A stretch of 64,000 bases of DNA from CAYNZV01 sp965217095 (GTDB lineage Bacteria; Latescibacterota; UBA2968; UBA8231): the NCBI GenBank assembly GCA_965217095.1, contig OZ244235.1:2728001-2792000 (forward strand). Direction: 5' to 3'. The notes under the pieces were generated by a model that had not been told where the DNA came from, searched no databases, and worked only from the letters and a program-made list of their open reading frames with translations. The position numbers and the translations under genes were made by a program. Shown here piece by piece: positions 46,912-55,953 of this stretch (position 1 is the stretch's first letter; every line of letters begins with the position of its first letter).

Positions 46912-47016
46912 CTAGCCGAGCAAGTAGGTGGCCAGAACCAGAAGATTGACGAGCATGGGAAGAAAGACGCAGAGAGATAAGCCCACCGCCCAATCTGATT
47001 TTGTTTGCGTGTCCAT
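46912..47016 (-). CDS. Possible very small membrane protein
   Basis: A 34-codon frame (MDTQTKSDWAVGLSLC, then a hydrophobic helix ending LLVLATYLLG) lies 65 bases downstream of the sulfurtransferase gene on the same strand. It has a good transmembrane segment but no visible ribosome binding site, so it is only tentative. Confidence 0.25.
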   Translation of the reverse strand: MDTQTKSDWAVGLSLCVFLPMLVNLLVLATYLLG

Positions 47017-47081
47017 GCCCAGTCGACCTGTCGCGATTCGGGGAATCTGCACAGTGAGTACATCGGCATGTTCGCAAAATT

Positions 47082-47939
47082 CTATACTGGCCCCGTTGCT
47101 ACTGGTCGTCGCGGGTCGGTAATCCACTCACTCCAAGATCCCGCGTACAAACGCGCACCCTGGAAACCTGCCACCGCCAGTGCCAGCAGGTTATGCGCGG
47201 CCGTAACTCCAGAACCACAATAGAAGACAGCTTGCTCGGGTTCGACCGCCCCCATCATTTCCTCGAAACGAGACCTCAGTGTTGCCGCCGGTAGCAGACG
47301 GCCGCTAGGGTCGAGATTCGCCGTGAAAGGGGCGTTGATGGCGCCAGGAATGTGCCCCGCCACCGGATCGATCGGCTCTGATTCGCCGCGGAAACGCTCG
47401 GCCGTACGCGAGTCGACCAGCATCCATCCGCTTTTTGGGTGAATCTCCACCACCCCGGCACAATCTGCCAGCATGGAGGAATCCGGATTTGTCTGGTAGT
47501 TGCGCGGCTGCCGCCGCCCCGGCTCGTCCGTCGCTGAGCCCCCCATCTCCACCCATGCCGCCCAGCCTCCATCGAGAACGGACACGCGCCGATGGCCCAC
47601 CCAGCGCAACATCCACCAGAGACGGGCGGCGATCGACGAATCGCAGTCGTCGTATATGACGACATATACATTGGGATCGATTCCCCATTTTCCCAACGTG
47701 GCGGCGAACGTCTCGGGCGAGGGCAAGGGGTGGCGGCCGGTCTCGCCGGCAACCACCGGCCCGGAAAGATCGTCTTCGAGGTGCGCGTAGAGTGCATTCG
47801 GAATATGGGAAAGGGCGTATTCGCGGTGTCCGAGTTCCGTGTCATTCAGGGCGAAGCGACAATCCAGAATACACCACTCGGATTCTTCCAGATGACGCGC
47901 CAGCTCGGTCGCGACGATGAGAGGCGAAGGCTCGCTCAC
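47082..47939 (-). CDS. Two-domain sulfurtransferase (rhodanese/3-mercaptopyruvate type)
   Basis: A 285-residue tandem-rhodanese protein. The N-terminal inactive domain (CILDCRFALNDTELGHREYA, VVIYDDCDSSIAARLWW) is followed by a C-terminal catalytic domain with the loop YCGSGVTAAHN and its Cys near residue 241. CGSGVTA is typical of 3-mercaptopyruvate or thiosulfate sulfurtransferases. The GTG start lies three bases after the stop of the pentapeptide gene, so it is the last gene of a short minus-strand operon. Confidence 0.9.
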   Translation of the reverse strand: MSEPSPLIVATELARHLEESEWCILDCRFALNDTELGHREYALSHIPNALYAHLEDDLSGPVVAGETGRHPLPSPETFAATLGKWGIDPNVYVVIYDDCDSSIAARLWWMLRWVGHRRVSVLDGGWAAWVEMGGSATDEPGRRQPRNYQTNPDSSMLADCAGVVEIHPKSGWMLVDSRTAERFRGESEPIDPVAGHIPGAINAPFTANLDPSGRLLPAATLRSRFEEMMGAVEPEQAVFYCGSGVTAAHNLLALAVAGFQGARLYAGSWSEWITDPRRPVATGPV

Positions 47940-47942
47940 AGG

Positions 47943-48667
47943 TCAGTCGTCGACGCGTTCGAAAAGGGAAGGCGTCGACGATTCGATTTCGCGTCGCAGC
48001 TGCGGATCTAGCATGCTGCCACACAATGACTCGCACCCGGATAGCTGCTCGCTGGACAGATTGATCGCACCGCTCAGATTGGCGCCCATGAGATCGGCGC
48101 CGCTCAGATTCGCCTCGTGCAGCTTCGCGCCTTGTAGGTCGGCATCGGCAAGCGTCGCCGACCAAAGGTCCGCCGCCTCCAGGTTTGACCGCAGCATTTT
48201 TGCTTGCCTCAGTCCGCCATGCGCAGGTTCGCGCCGCTGAGGTCTGCCTCGCTGAGATCGGCCTCCAGTAGGTTGGCACCGACGAATTTGGCCTCGCGTG
48301 CGTCGGCCCCCCATAAACTGGCACCCCACAGGTCGGCACCCCACAGGTCGGCGTTCTGCAGTCGCGCTCCGACAAGGGTTGCCTTCTGAAGCTTTGCCCC
48401 TTGCAGGTCGGCAAGCCAAAGATTCGCTTCCTGGAGATTCGCCCCCAGCAGATCCGCCCCCCACAGATTTGTTCCCTGAAGATCAGAGCCGGCCAGATTG
48501 GCTCCAAGTAGATCCGCTCGTTGTAGGCGAGCTTCAAGCAGGTTGGCACCCAGCAAGTCGGCTCCCTGGAGCTTGGCATTGCGTAGATCTGCCTCCAGCA
48601 AATCGGCGCCGCGCAGGTCGCTTCCCGCCAACTCGGCTCGAGCGCCACTCTCGCCGTCGCTGATCAT
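47943..48667 (-). CDS. Pentapeptide-repeat protein, split by a one-base frameshift
   Basis: About 240 residues of A(D/N)LxGA repeats (LRGADLLEADLRNAKLQGAD, NLWGADLLGANLQEANLWLA), forming a right-handed quadrilateral beta-helix. The frame breaks after LSGANLRMAD at 48212. Adding one base gives ADLRQAKMLRSNLEAADLW and continues to VFERVDD-type tail residues. Upstream of the ATG the frame stays open with IKKSDLQKILEAHRVW, the usual lead-in of this family, so the true start may be further upstream. Its role is unknown; some relatives bind gyrase or are structural. Confidence 0.75.
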
Positions 48668-48747
48668 CCAGACCCGATGGGCCTCCAGTATCTTCTGAAG
48701 ATCGCTTTTCTTGATAGCTCGAACCCCACCTCTTCGGGGACGGGTCG

Positions 48748-48882
48748 CTAGCGCCGGCTCGCCCTGGTGAACAAATAGATGAGCCCCGCGAGGCCAAACA
48801 GATAGAGGGCTTTAGTCTCAAATAGGTACAGCGCCCCCAGTCCGAGAATCACGGCCATGATCCACATATCCCTCGAGCTCAT
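48748..48882 (-). CDS. Small two-helix membrane protein (44 residues)
   Basis: A short gene starting at 48882, with a strong AAAGGAG six bases upstream and a promoter behind it. The product MSSRDMWIMAVILGLGALYL continues with FETKALYLFGLAGLIYLF and ends RASRR, so it is largely membrane-embedded. No family is recognised. It leads the operon with the pentapeptide and sulfurtransferase genes. Confidence 0.7.
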   Translation of the reverse strand: MSSRDMWIMAVILGLGALYLFETKALYLFGLAGLIYLFTRASRR

Positions 48883-48912
48883 GGTGCGCTCCTTTCGCGA
48901 CGACTGTGTCTC

Positions 48913-48941
48913 ATGATACCTTATAGACTCGGACCAATCAA
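48913..48941 (-). promoter_or_regulatory. Sigma70-type promoter of the small membrane protein operon
   Basis: On the minus strand TTGATT (48941-48936), a 17-base spacer and TATCAT (48918-48913) lie 31 bases upstream of the 44-codon gene. Confidence 0.55.
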
Positions 48942-49016
48942 GAGTTGCTGCCCGGACGGCGGAATCCGTTTCTTTGGGACGGCCATCGCACACCGGGGAA
49001 GCCGCAGGGAGAAAGC

Positions 49017-49232
49017 GTGAGCGATCTACCAGAAGCGGGATCTCGAGAAAAGTGGGGCCGACGGTACCGGGAACAGATCTTTGATTCCCGCATCAAGCCG
49101 AATCCATTTCTGAAAGCCCAGGTCGACGCGGCGAGGCCTGGCAGGGCCCTGTGCCTTGCCGCCGGAAATGGCCGCAATGCGGTTTTTCTGGCCGCGCGGG
49201 GCTTCGAGGTTGATGCGATCGACATCCCATAA
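49017..49232 (+). pseudogene. Truncated SAM-dependent methyltransferase
   Basis: A GTG start with GGGAGA upstream opens a 71-residue frame. It begins with a typical lead (SREKWGRRYREQIFDSRIKP) and contains methyltransferase motif I (LCLAAGNGRNAVFLAARGFE, VDAID), then stops directly. The rest of the roughly 200-residue class I domain is absent, and the next 138 bases show no continuation. This is a gene remnant after a deletion rather than a simple frameshift. Confidence 0.65.
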
Positions 49233-49370
49233 GGAAGCGGTTATCCGGCTTGTTGCCGAGAGGGAAGATGATTGATCGCACTAGCGACGCTTGACGAAGC
49301 CGCGCCTCGACGATACCATTTCGAAAACGGTATTCCAACCATCATTTCGAAGGACTACTGAGAGGCACCG

Positions 49371-49781
49371 ATGAAGATTCTCATTATCGATGATGAAAAG
49401 AGCGTTACCGACTTCTTCTCGAACCTTGCTCAGGTTCGCGGCTATGGAGACATCGATACGGCGGCTTCCGGCGAAGAGGCGCTCGCGTTCGTCATCAAGA
49501 ACAGCTACGACCTGATTACGTTGGACATTCGCATGCCCGGGGTGAGCGGTCTGGAGATTATCGCCATGCTGCGTAACATGTGTCCGCACGCAATAATTGC
49601 CATCGTATCCGGTTTCATACCGGACGAGGTCTCCGACGAAGTGGCAGGTTGTGTGGATGTCATGATTCCCAAACCGGTAAGTCTGGAGACTTTTCATCAG
49701 CTCCTCGATGGCGCCGAGCAAATACTCTCCACCATTGAGAACATTCGATTGTTAGGATCGGTCCCCACGGTCGTACGCTGA
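49371..49781 (+). CDS. Single-domain response regulator receiver protein
   Basis: A 136-residue CheY-like protein. The acidic pocket is IIDDEK at the N-terminus, the phospho-accepting Asp52 in LDIRMPG, and the conserved Lys in MIPKPVS near residue 103. No output domain is present. GAGAGG lies before the ATG. It is followed 53 bases later by a FapA-like gene, so the two may be co-transcribed. Confidence 0.88.
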   Translation: MKILIIDDEKSVTDFFSNLAQVRGYGDIDTAASGEEALAFVIKNSYDLITLDIRMPGVSGLEIIAMLRNMCPHAIIAIVSGFIPDEVSDEVAGCVDVMIPKPVSLETFHQLLDGAEQILSTIENIRLLGSVPTVVR

Positions 49782-49834
49782 TTCGTAGTCGACGCCGATT
49801 CATCGACTCTGTCCACATAAAGCCCACGAGCAAC

Positions 49835-50962
49835 ATGAACGATACGCTCGAAATTGAAGAGGCGAAACAGTCCGTCGTGGCTGCCGGCAACCTGCTGGAA
49901 ATCGACACCCTGCCGCCGGACAAAAGCAAGATCGACAGTGGCGATCGCAACGCCATCGTTCGTTGCGATATCCCAGGAGGTATTACGCTTCAAGGCAGCG
50001 GTTCGCTTATCGTCGAAGGGTCGGTAAGGGGAACCGATGGCAATGGCTGTCGCATTTCCGTGCTTGGGGATGCCCTCGTGGACGGATCCGTAGAACATTC
50101 ACAAATCAATGCCGCAACCATTCGTGTTGGCGGCACGTCCCGGCATTCAGAATTGATTGCGTGCAACGACATCATGCTCGGCGAACACCTTTTGGAATCG
50201 CGCTGTATCGTAGGAGATTTTCGCGACCAGAACCAGCGCATCGATGAGTTGAAGAGAACCATTTCCAACGTGGGCGAAGACCTGGAGAACCTGGAGCGCC
50301 AGATCAAACAGCAGGAACGGCGGGTCGGAAAGGCGTGCAAAACGACCCGCTCGCCGCTCAACTTCAACATCGCGCGCGTAGTCCAGCACGCAAAGGATCG
50401 AGTGAGTGTCGACCTTACGTCGTTTGCGGAATCGCTCGGAGAATCTTCGGACGAGAAGTTCGAACTTGCGCTAAATGAATTCTTCGCCAAAGGCATCGTT
50501 GGAATTCTCGTAAGGACGAACAGTCAGTACGTCAGCGATAACCTGTCCCGGGAGAAGGTGTTCCTGCAGTTGCTCAAGGGTTTGAGGGAACTCTTCGTCA
50601 CCGTCGGTAAACGGGACCGCGCCCAGGCATTCCTCGCGAGCGCTGGCCCGGAGCTGGATCAGATATTGGAGACCCTGAGCGATCGCAGTCAGAGAATCTC
50701 CGTTGGCGGCGAGATCGAACCCGGGAGCGTGCTGCAATTCCTAATGCATACCGTAAAACGTCACCAGAGCGGGGAAATCGAAATCGAAGAAAACGCAGCC
50801 AGCGCCGAGGTAGAATCCTCGGGCTCCCAGCTGGAGGCGCAGCTGCTGTCCGGAAAAGGTGAGAAGTCGACGCAGTGCGTGAGTAAGACGGATCTCAATC
50901 ACGCGGTTTTCAGCCTCGACGGCGACGCCGTTCGTTGGTCGCCCATACAGAGTAACAGTTAG
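49835..50962 (+). CDS. FapA-like (DUF342) protein
   Basis: A 375-residue protein with a short-repeat beta-helix (IPGGITLQGSGSLIVEGSVR, CRISVLGDALVDGSVEHSQI). It is followed by a coiled coil (QRIDELKRTISNVGEDLENL) and a helical C-terminal half. This resembles FapA/DUF342 proteins, which polymerise and are linked to cell shape and to two-component signalling in some bacteria. The receiver gene just upstream fits that pattern. It overlaps the convergent gene by four bases. Confidence 0.6.
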   Translation: MNDTLEIEEAKQSVVAAGNLLEIDTLPPDKSKIDSGDRNAIVRCDIPGGITLQGSGSLIVEGSVRGTDGNGCRISVLGDALVDGSVEHSQINAATIRVGGTSRHSELIACNDIMLGEHLLESRCIVGDFRDQNQRIDELKRTISNVGEDLENLERQIKQQERRVGKACKTTRSPLNFNIARVVQHAKDRVSVDLTSFAESLGESSDEKFELALNEFFAKGIVGILVRTNSQYVSDNLSREKVFLQLLKGLRELFVTVGKRDRAQAFLASAGPELDQILETLSDRSQRISVGGEIEPGSVLQFLMHTVKRHQSGEIEIEENAASAEVESSGSQLEAQLLSGKGEKSTQCVSKTDLNHAVFSLDGDAVRWSPIQSNS

Positions 50963-51774
50963 TCCCTGGCACAGCGAAAACCGATGGAATCATCGCTCCA
51001 GTCGGGCGCGATACCGTAGCGATAGGAGGAACGGAGAAAAGCCGCCTCCGTCCCCCAGGCGCCCCCTTTAATCGTTCGAAACGTGCCGCTGTCCGGTCCC
51101 CTGGGGTTGCGCTCCGGACTCCTGCTGTAATACGAGCTGTCGTACCAATCCGAGACCCACTCCCAGACATTGCCCGCCATGTCGAAGGCTCCATACGGCG
51201 AGACCCCACCTGCGTAGTGTCCAACTTCTATCGGTTGACTGAACAACCCCTTGTAGTTCGCTCGCTCCCGACTGATACCCCCACCCCAGGGGTAGCTCCG
51301 CCCGTCGGTGCCCCGCGCGCCCTTCTCCCACTCGGCTTCGCTGGGAAGGCGCCCTCCTGACCAGTCGCAGTAGGCGCGCGCTCCCTCCCACGTCACCTCG
51401 ACAATCGGACGCTGGCCCACGGTGACAGATTTGAGCTCGTACCGTTTCCCGGTCCGCACGATCTGTAGATCGCTATCGTCGACCGCCAGAAGCAAGCTAT
51501 CTGACTGTGTCGCCGGACGGGAATTGATAAACGCCAGATACTGACCGTTGGTAACCTCGTGCTTGTCCAGATGAAAACCGTCCAAATGTACTACGTGTGC
51601 TGGGCTTTCGTCCTTTTCTCCATCGTCGAGACCCATGGTAAACGGCCCTTCCGGAATGAACACCGAAAGGTGCTCGGTCCCGGCTGGAGTTATAACATTC
51701 TTTTCCGGAACGTTGGCCCCCCGTGCAGCACTATTTGTCAGCAGTGCCAGGACGAGGAGCAGATAGAGGTTCAA
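50959..51774 (-). CDS. Exported FGE/SUMF1-family protein lacking the catalytic cysteines
   Basis: A 271-residue protein with a signal peptide (MNLYLLLVLALLTNSAARGA) and a SUMF1 domain (FIPEGPFTMGLDDGEKDESP, HEVTNGQYLAFINS, WEGARAYCDWSGGRLPSEAE, GNVWEWVSDWYD, IKGGAWG, GFRCARD). The segment where true formylglycine-generating enzymes carry the two active-site cysteines reads WGTEAAFLRSSYRYG here, so it is unlikely to mature sulfatases. It starts with a TTG that overlaps the stop of the NtrC-type regulator and so belongs to that operon. A sensing or binding role is possible. Confidence 0.8.
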   Translation of the reverse strand: MNLYLLLVLALLTNSAARGANVPEKNVITPAGTEHLSVFIPEGPFTMGLDDGEKDESPAHVVHLDGFHLDKHEVTNGQYLAFINSRPATQSDSLLLAVDDSDLQIVRTGKRYELKSVTVGQRPIVEVTWEGARAYCDWSGGRLPSEAEWEKGARGTDGRSYPWGGGISRERANYKGLFSQPIEVGHYAGGVSPYGAFDMAGNVWEWVSDWYDSSYYSRSPERNPRGPDSGTFRTIKGGAWGTEAAFLRSSYRYGIAPDWSDDSIGFRCARD

Positions 51775-53183
51775 TTCAGGTTTCCCTCGCGTGCCATTGT
51801 CCGATAGTCCTGCGATTGAATCCCGTGCTTGCGCATGAGCCGCTGGAAAGTGGACCGATGCATGCCCGCCCGTCCCGATGCCCGCGACACATTACCGCGG
51901 TGCTCCCGCAAGAGTTCGATCAGGTACTCCTTTTCGAAAGGCACTAGGTAGGCCTGTTTCGACTGCAGATACGGCAAACGGGTATCGACCGTTTGGAGCC
52001 CTCGTTCGGTATGGAGCATTGCAGCTGGAAAGTCGTCAGGCTGAATGACATCCTCTTCGCTCAGGAAAAAAGCGCGCTCGATGACATTCTGCAACTCGCG
52101 AACGTTTCCAGGCCAGTCATGCATCTGCAAGATCTCGATTGCCTCCCTGGATACGCCGCTCAGCTGTCGCTCGTGGGTCGAATTGAGTTGCTTCAAGAAG
52201 TGCTGCACGAGCAAGGGTATGTCGGGAATACGGTCGCGGAGCGGAGGAAGTGATATGGTAATGACGTTCAACCGGTAATAGAGATCCTTGCGGAAACGGC
52301 CGTCGCTCACGGCTTGTTCCAGATTCTCGTTCGTCGCCGAAATTACGCGAATGTCGATGTCCATATAAGAGGAACCGCCAACCCGCCTGATCTGACGTTC
52401 TTGCAGAACCCTCAGCAGTTTTACTTGCAGCTCGAGACTGAGGGTCGAAATTTCGTCCAGAAATACCGTGCCGCCTTGGGCCGACTCCAAGAGACCGAGC
52501 TTGCGCGTGTAAGCCCCAGTAAACGCGCCGCGCTCGTGACCGAACAACTCGCTCTCCAGTAAGTGCTCTGGAAATGTGCCGCAGGTAACGGGAAGAAACG
52601 GCCGTTCCCGCCGCGGACTGTTGCGGTGCAAGCTGCGGGCGATCAATTCCTTTCCTGTTCCGGTTTCTCCTTCGATGACCACGGTCGAGTCGCTGTCAGC
52701 AACCTTGTTGACGAGATCCATCACCCGCTCCATGACGTGGCTTTTTCCCACAACCCCCTCGAATCCCGGGCGAAAACGCAACGCTTCCCGCAGCACGAAA
52801 TTCTCTTCGGCTAGCCGCTTCTGGGCCAGCGCACGATCGACGACTATCAACAGCTGCTCGGGGGTGAACGGTTTCGGCAGGTAGTCGAATGCTCCCTCCC
52901 TGACAGCCTCTACGGCCGTGGCAATGGTCGGAAAAGCGGTGATCATGACCGCCAGCGCCTTGCTGTCCACCGACCGAATCTCGCGCAAAAGATCAAGACC
53001 GTTCATGCCGGGCATCTTCAGATCGAGCAGAACCAGGTCGACGGTTTCCTGCTGTACCGCGGTAATCCCAAGTCGGGGATCTTCCCGGAGTAGGACATCA
53101 TAGCCATAATAAACGAGGGTCTCCGCGCACGCGTCGAGCATCGCCGGATCATCGTCGATAACGAGAACGCGGCCCTTCTTCAT
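51771..53183 (-). CDS. NtrC-family sigma54-dependent response regulator
   Basis: A 470-residue protein with an N-terminal receiver (Asp54 in LLDLKMPG). The AAA+ domain has Walker A GETGTGKE near residue 172, the sigma54-contact motif GAFTGA and Walker B GGTVFLDEIS. The C-terminal Fis-type helix-turn-helix is in NVSRASGRAGMHRSTFQRLM. It activates sigma54 promoters when phosphorylated, most likely by the kinase at 53180-54463, whose gene overlaps it by four bases. Confidence 0.95.
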   Translation of the reverse strand: MKKGRVLVIDDDPAMLDACAETLVYYGYDVLLREDPRLGITAVQQETVDLVLLDLKMPGMNGLDLLREIRSVDSKALAVMITAFPTIATAVEAVREGAFDYLPKPFTPEQLLIVVDRALAQKRLAEENFVLREALRFRPGFEGVVGKSHVMERVMDLVNKVADSDSTVVIEGETGTGKELIARSLHRNSPRRERPFLPVTCGTFPEHLLESELFGHERGAFTGAYTRKLGLLESAQGGTVFLDEISTLSLELQVKLLRVLQERQIRRVGGSSYMDIDIRVISATNENLEQAVSDGRFRKDLYYRLNVITISLPPLRDRIPDIPLLVQHFLKQLNSTHERQLSGVSREAIEILQMHDWPGNVRELQNVIERAFFLSEEDVIQPDDFPAAMLHTERGLQTVDTRLPYLQSKQAYLVPFEKEYLIELLREHRGNVSRASGRAGMHRSTFQRLMRKHGIQSQDYRTMAREGNLN

Positions 53184-54463
53184 GATCCAGTATCCTCATC
53201 AATTGGGAGTCGAATCGTAAAAGATGTCCCCACCTCGCTGTTACTTTCGACTCCGATGTGTCCTCCGAGTTTCTCGATTATACCGAAGCTCACCGACAAT
53301 CCGAGACCAGTGCCTTTTCCGACTTCCTTGGTGGTAAAAAAGGGGTCGAAAATCCGGCTCATGTGCTCCTGGGGGATTCCGTAACCGGAGTCAGTGACGG
53401 CGAAGACCACACAGCCGGCGCGAGTATCCAAGAGAGTGGCGACCTCTAGCCGGCCCCCATGTGGCATCGCGTCGACCGCATTGCTCAGCAGGTTGATCAC
53501 CACCTGCTCCAGGTCCGTCGGATCGGCCAGCACTTTCGGCAGGTCCGGATCAAGGGAAACGGAGAGTTCGATCTTCTGTGAATTAAGTGCCAGTTCGGAG
53601 AGGATGAGTGCGGTCTCAATGGTTTTGTTGAGATCGATCTCCACCGGAGTACCCTGATCTTGCCGCGAAAAACTGAGCAAGCTCTCTGTGATTCGGGCGA
53701 TGCGATCGATCTGCTGGACGGCCACGTCGAGGCTCGACACCGTTTTTAGCGAGAGCTTCTCGCTGTCGGCGATGGACAGCAGAAACTTCAGCTTCATCAA
53801 CAGCACTCCCGTAGGATTGTTGATTTCGTGCGCGACTCCCGCAGCCAAGTTGCCCAGTGAGGCCATTTTTTCAGAGTGGATCAGTTGGGCCTGGGTAATC
53901 TTGAGCTCACGCGTCCGCTCATCGACCATGTCTTCCAATCGCTCGGTGTAGGCTTCTTTTGCTTTTTGTAGTTCGCGCTGTACCCGTTTGCTTTCCGATA
54001 TGTCGAGAACCACTGCCAGAGTGCCTTCGAAGCTGCCGTCGCGCGCCGTCAGCGGCGACGCCGACACCAAAGCAGAGATGCTGCTGCGGTTCTTGCGATA
54101 CAGCTGGGTCTCGTAGTGATTGCAGACCCCGCGCTGGCGTTGTTCGGTGAGTTGCTGAAAACGGAAAAACTCCGTGGGACCAGTTAGATTCGACAGATTC
54201 ACCCCAAGAAGCTCGCCATCGGAATAACCAAGCATTCGGGCAAACGCCGGGTTCGCATAAATGATATTCTCGTCGACGTCAGTGATACTGATGCCGGCAA
54301 ATGCTGTTTCTGCCACAGCCCTGTAACGCTCCTCACTTTTGCGCAGGGCTTCTTCGATGCCCGGCGACTCCGCCTCCAACTCAGCTACCCGCTTCCTCAA
54401 ATACGAGAGTTCGGCTAGCGACTCCTCGGTTCCGGTATTCCCTTGATGAACAACAGTTGGCAT
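53180..54463 (-). CDS. PAS-domain sensor histidine kinase (NtrB-like partner)
   Basis: A 427-residue kinase. An N-terminal coiled coil precedes a PAS domain at residues 45-155 (FAGISITDVDENIIYANPAF). The dimerisation domain has the H-box in EKMASLGNLAAGVAHEINNP. The ATPase has an N-box NLLSNAVDAM, G1 DSGYGIP and G2 KGTGLGLS. No transmembrane helix is seen, so it is cytoplasmic. GAGGTGAGAG lies just before the ATG. It is the first gene of the kinase-regulator-FGE-like operon. Confidence 0.95.
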   Translation of the reverse strand: MPTVVHQGNTGTEESLAELSYLRKRVAELEAESPGIEEALRKSEERYRAVAETAFAGISITDVDENIIYANPAFARMLGYSDGELLGVNLSNLTGPTEFFRFQQLTEQRQRGVCNHYETQLYRKNRSSISALVSASPLTARDGSFEGTLAVVLDISESKRVQRELQKAKEAYTERLEDMVDERTRELKITQAQLIHSEKMASLGNLAAGVAHEINNPTGVLLMKLKFLLSIADSEKLSLKTVSSLDVAVQQIDRIARITESLLSFSRQDQGTPVEIDLNKTIETALILSELALNSQKIELSVSLDPDLPKVLADPTDLEQVVINLLSNAVDAMPHGGRLEVATLLDTRAGCVVFAVTDSGYGIPQEHMSRIFDPFFTTKEVGKGTGLGLSVSFGIIEKLGGHIGVESNSEVGTSFTIRLPIDEDTGS

Positions 54464-54627
54464 CTCTCACCTCGCTGGCTGGGGCTTTTTGGGTAAGATA
54501 TAAAAACCGGGAGCTTGGACAAAAGTTTGACCCGCTGTTGAGCCGGTCAGAGAAATGCCGCGGTCTGTTAGGCGAGTAGAGTGGGATCGGGCGAAAGCAG
54601 CAAACCGCGAACGGCGCCGGGCGAGCG

Positions 54628-55113
54628 TCAGCCAGGGTTGGCTGTGGAGAAATCTTCTACAAAAAATTCGACGAGTGTACCGAGGGACCTGCGGATTTCG
54701 TCGTCCAACAGGCCGATCGAAGACATGTTCACAAGGCCTGTATCCCAGGTTGATGAAGATGTGGTGACAGTTGGCTCTCTCGAGAGGGTTACGTTCTGGT
54801 GCAATTCCAGGGTTATCGAATAAGCGGCTAGCTGATCGCGGGCGACATTGGCGATGGTAACGTTCACGTACACATAGGGCGTGCCAGGCGTATCGATCCA
54901 CTCTTCCGCCGAGAGGACTGGGATGCCAGCGATGCGGAGCACCAGCTTTAGATCCTCCTCCAACTGATATTCCAACAAACCGGGCGCCTCCTGCTCAAAC
55001 GAGATCTCTTCGATCACCAGGTAGATCCCCTGTAGATTCTGCAGCACCTTCTGCCTTTTGCCGACAACCGATAACTCTGATTTCATAATCTCTTCCAGGA
55101 GGGGCCGTCTCAT
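54628..55113 (-). CDS. Uncharacterised cytoplasmic protein
   Basis: A protein of about 161 residues with a mixed alpha/beta pattern (LVIEEISFEQEAPGLLEYQL, YVYVNVTIANVARDQLAAYS, WDTGLVNMSSIGLLDDEIRR). No signal peptide or membrane helix is seen, and I recognise no family. The start is uncertain: ATGs at 55113 and 55086 are possible, and the second has GGAAGA upstream. It follows the HTH-receiver gene on the same strand, separated by 34 bases from the first start. Confidence 0.55.
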   Translation of the reverse strand: MRRPLLEEIMKSELSVVGKRQKVLQNLQGIYLVIEEISFEQEAPGLLEYQLEEDLKLVLRIAGIPVLSAEEWIDTPGTPYVYVNVTIANVARDQLAAYSITLELHQNVTLSREPTVTTSSSTWDTGLVNMSSIGLLDDEIRRSLGTLVEFFVEDFSTANPG

Positions 55114-55147
55114 TTCGCCGACCGAGCGCCGAACCCCCCAGTTAGCT

Positions 55148-55726
55148 TTAGGCGACAACTTGGCCGCCGACAAACTCATCCACTCGCTTCTTGAGGTCGC
55201 TCAGCTTGAACGGCTTCGCCATACACTCGTCGGCACCACATTCTCGAGCGCGCTTGAAGTTCTCACCCTCGGTGTACCCCGTGAGGACGAGAATACCGAT
55301 ATGACTGGTGGTCGGATTGGACTTGATCATCTTGCACACGTTGAAACCATCAACCTGCGGCATATGAAGATCGAGAATAAGCAGGTCGGGTTTGAACCTT
55401 TCGACGTAGATACCCGCTTCGAATCCATCCGTAGCGGACTCGACCTCGTAACTTGGCAGCTTAGCAAAGAAGTTCGAGATCAACTGGACGATCTCGGGCT
55501 CGTCATCCACGACCAGGAGCTTCGTCGCAACCGCGTCTTGCCCGTAAGGAGGCATGGCGTGCTGGCGCAGGAAAACCCTGAAATCCTCCGCTTTGATTCG
55601 CCGATGGCGACCGGGAGTGGAAAACGAGTTTAGTTTCCCTGCCCGAATCCAGTTGGCGACCGTTTCGTAGGAAACGTGACAGTGGGCTGCGACATCTCCG
55701 GTTGTGAGGATCTCTTTGTTTGCCAT
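55148..55726 (-). CDS. Excisionase-type HTH fused to a response-regulator receiver domain
   Basis: A 192-residue protein. Residues 1-55 form a MerR/excisionase-like winged helix (LTTGDVAAHCHVSYETVANW, STPGRHRRIKAEDF). Residues 68-185 are a receiver with VVDDEPEIV, the phospho-acceptor Asp119 in LILDLHMPQ and the conserved Lys in MAKPFKL. Most response regulators have the receiver first; this DNA-binding-first order is less common and has been seen in several deep-branching phyla. It is transcribed divergently from the coiled-coil lipoprotein. Confidence 0.88.
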   Translation of the reverse strand: MANKEILTTGDVAAHCHVSYETVANWIRAGKLNSFSTPGRHRRIKAEDFRVFLRQHAMPPYGQDAVATKLLVVDDEPEIVQLISNFFAKLPSYEVESATDGFEAGIYVERFKPDLLILDLHMPQVDGFNVCKMIKSNPTTSHIGILVLTGYTEGENFKRARECGADECMAKPFKLSDLKKRVDEFVGGQVVA

Positions 55727-55953
55727 GATCGTGCTTCTCGGCTGGCATCTGTAAAAATTTCGGAATTTACCAAAAAACGCTATTTCTCAAGCGCTGTCAA
55801 AGATTTTTCGGCGAATTTATATAACTTATTGTTTAATATACACATACTTGGATTTATCGAGGTGCTTGACAGGGCCGACGAGGTGCGGATATTTGCACAT
55901 GGCAACCCCGGTTCAATGCGACACTATTTGGGGGCGAAGGTGGTGACTAGCTG

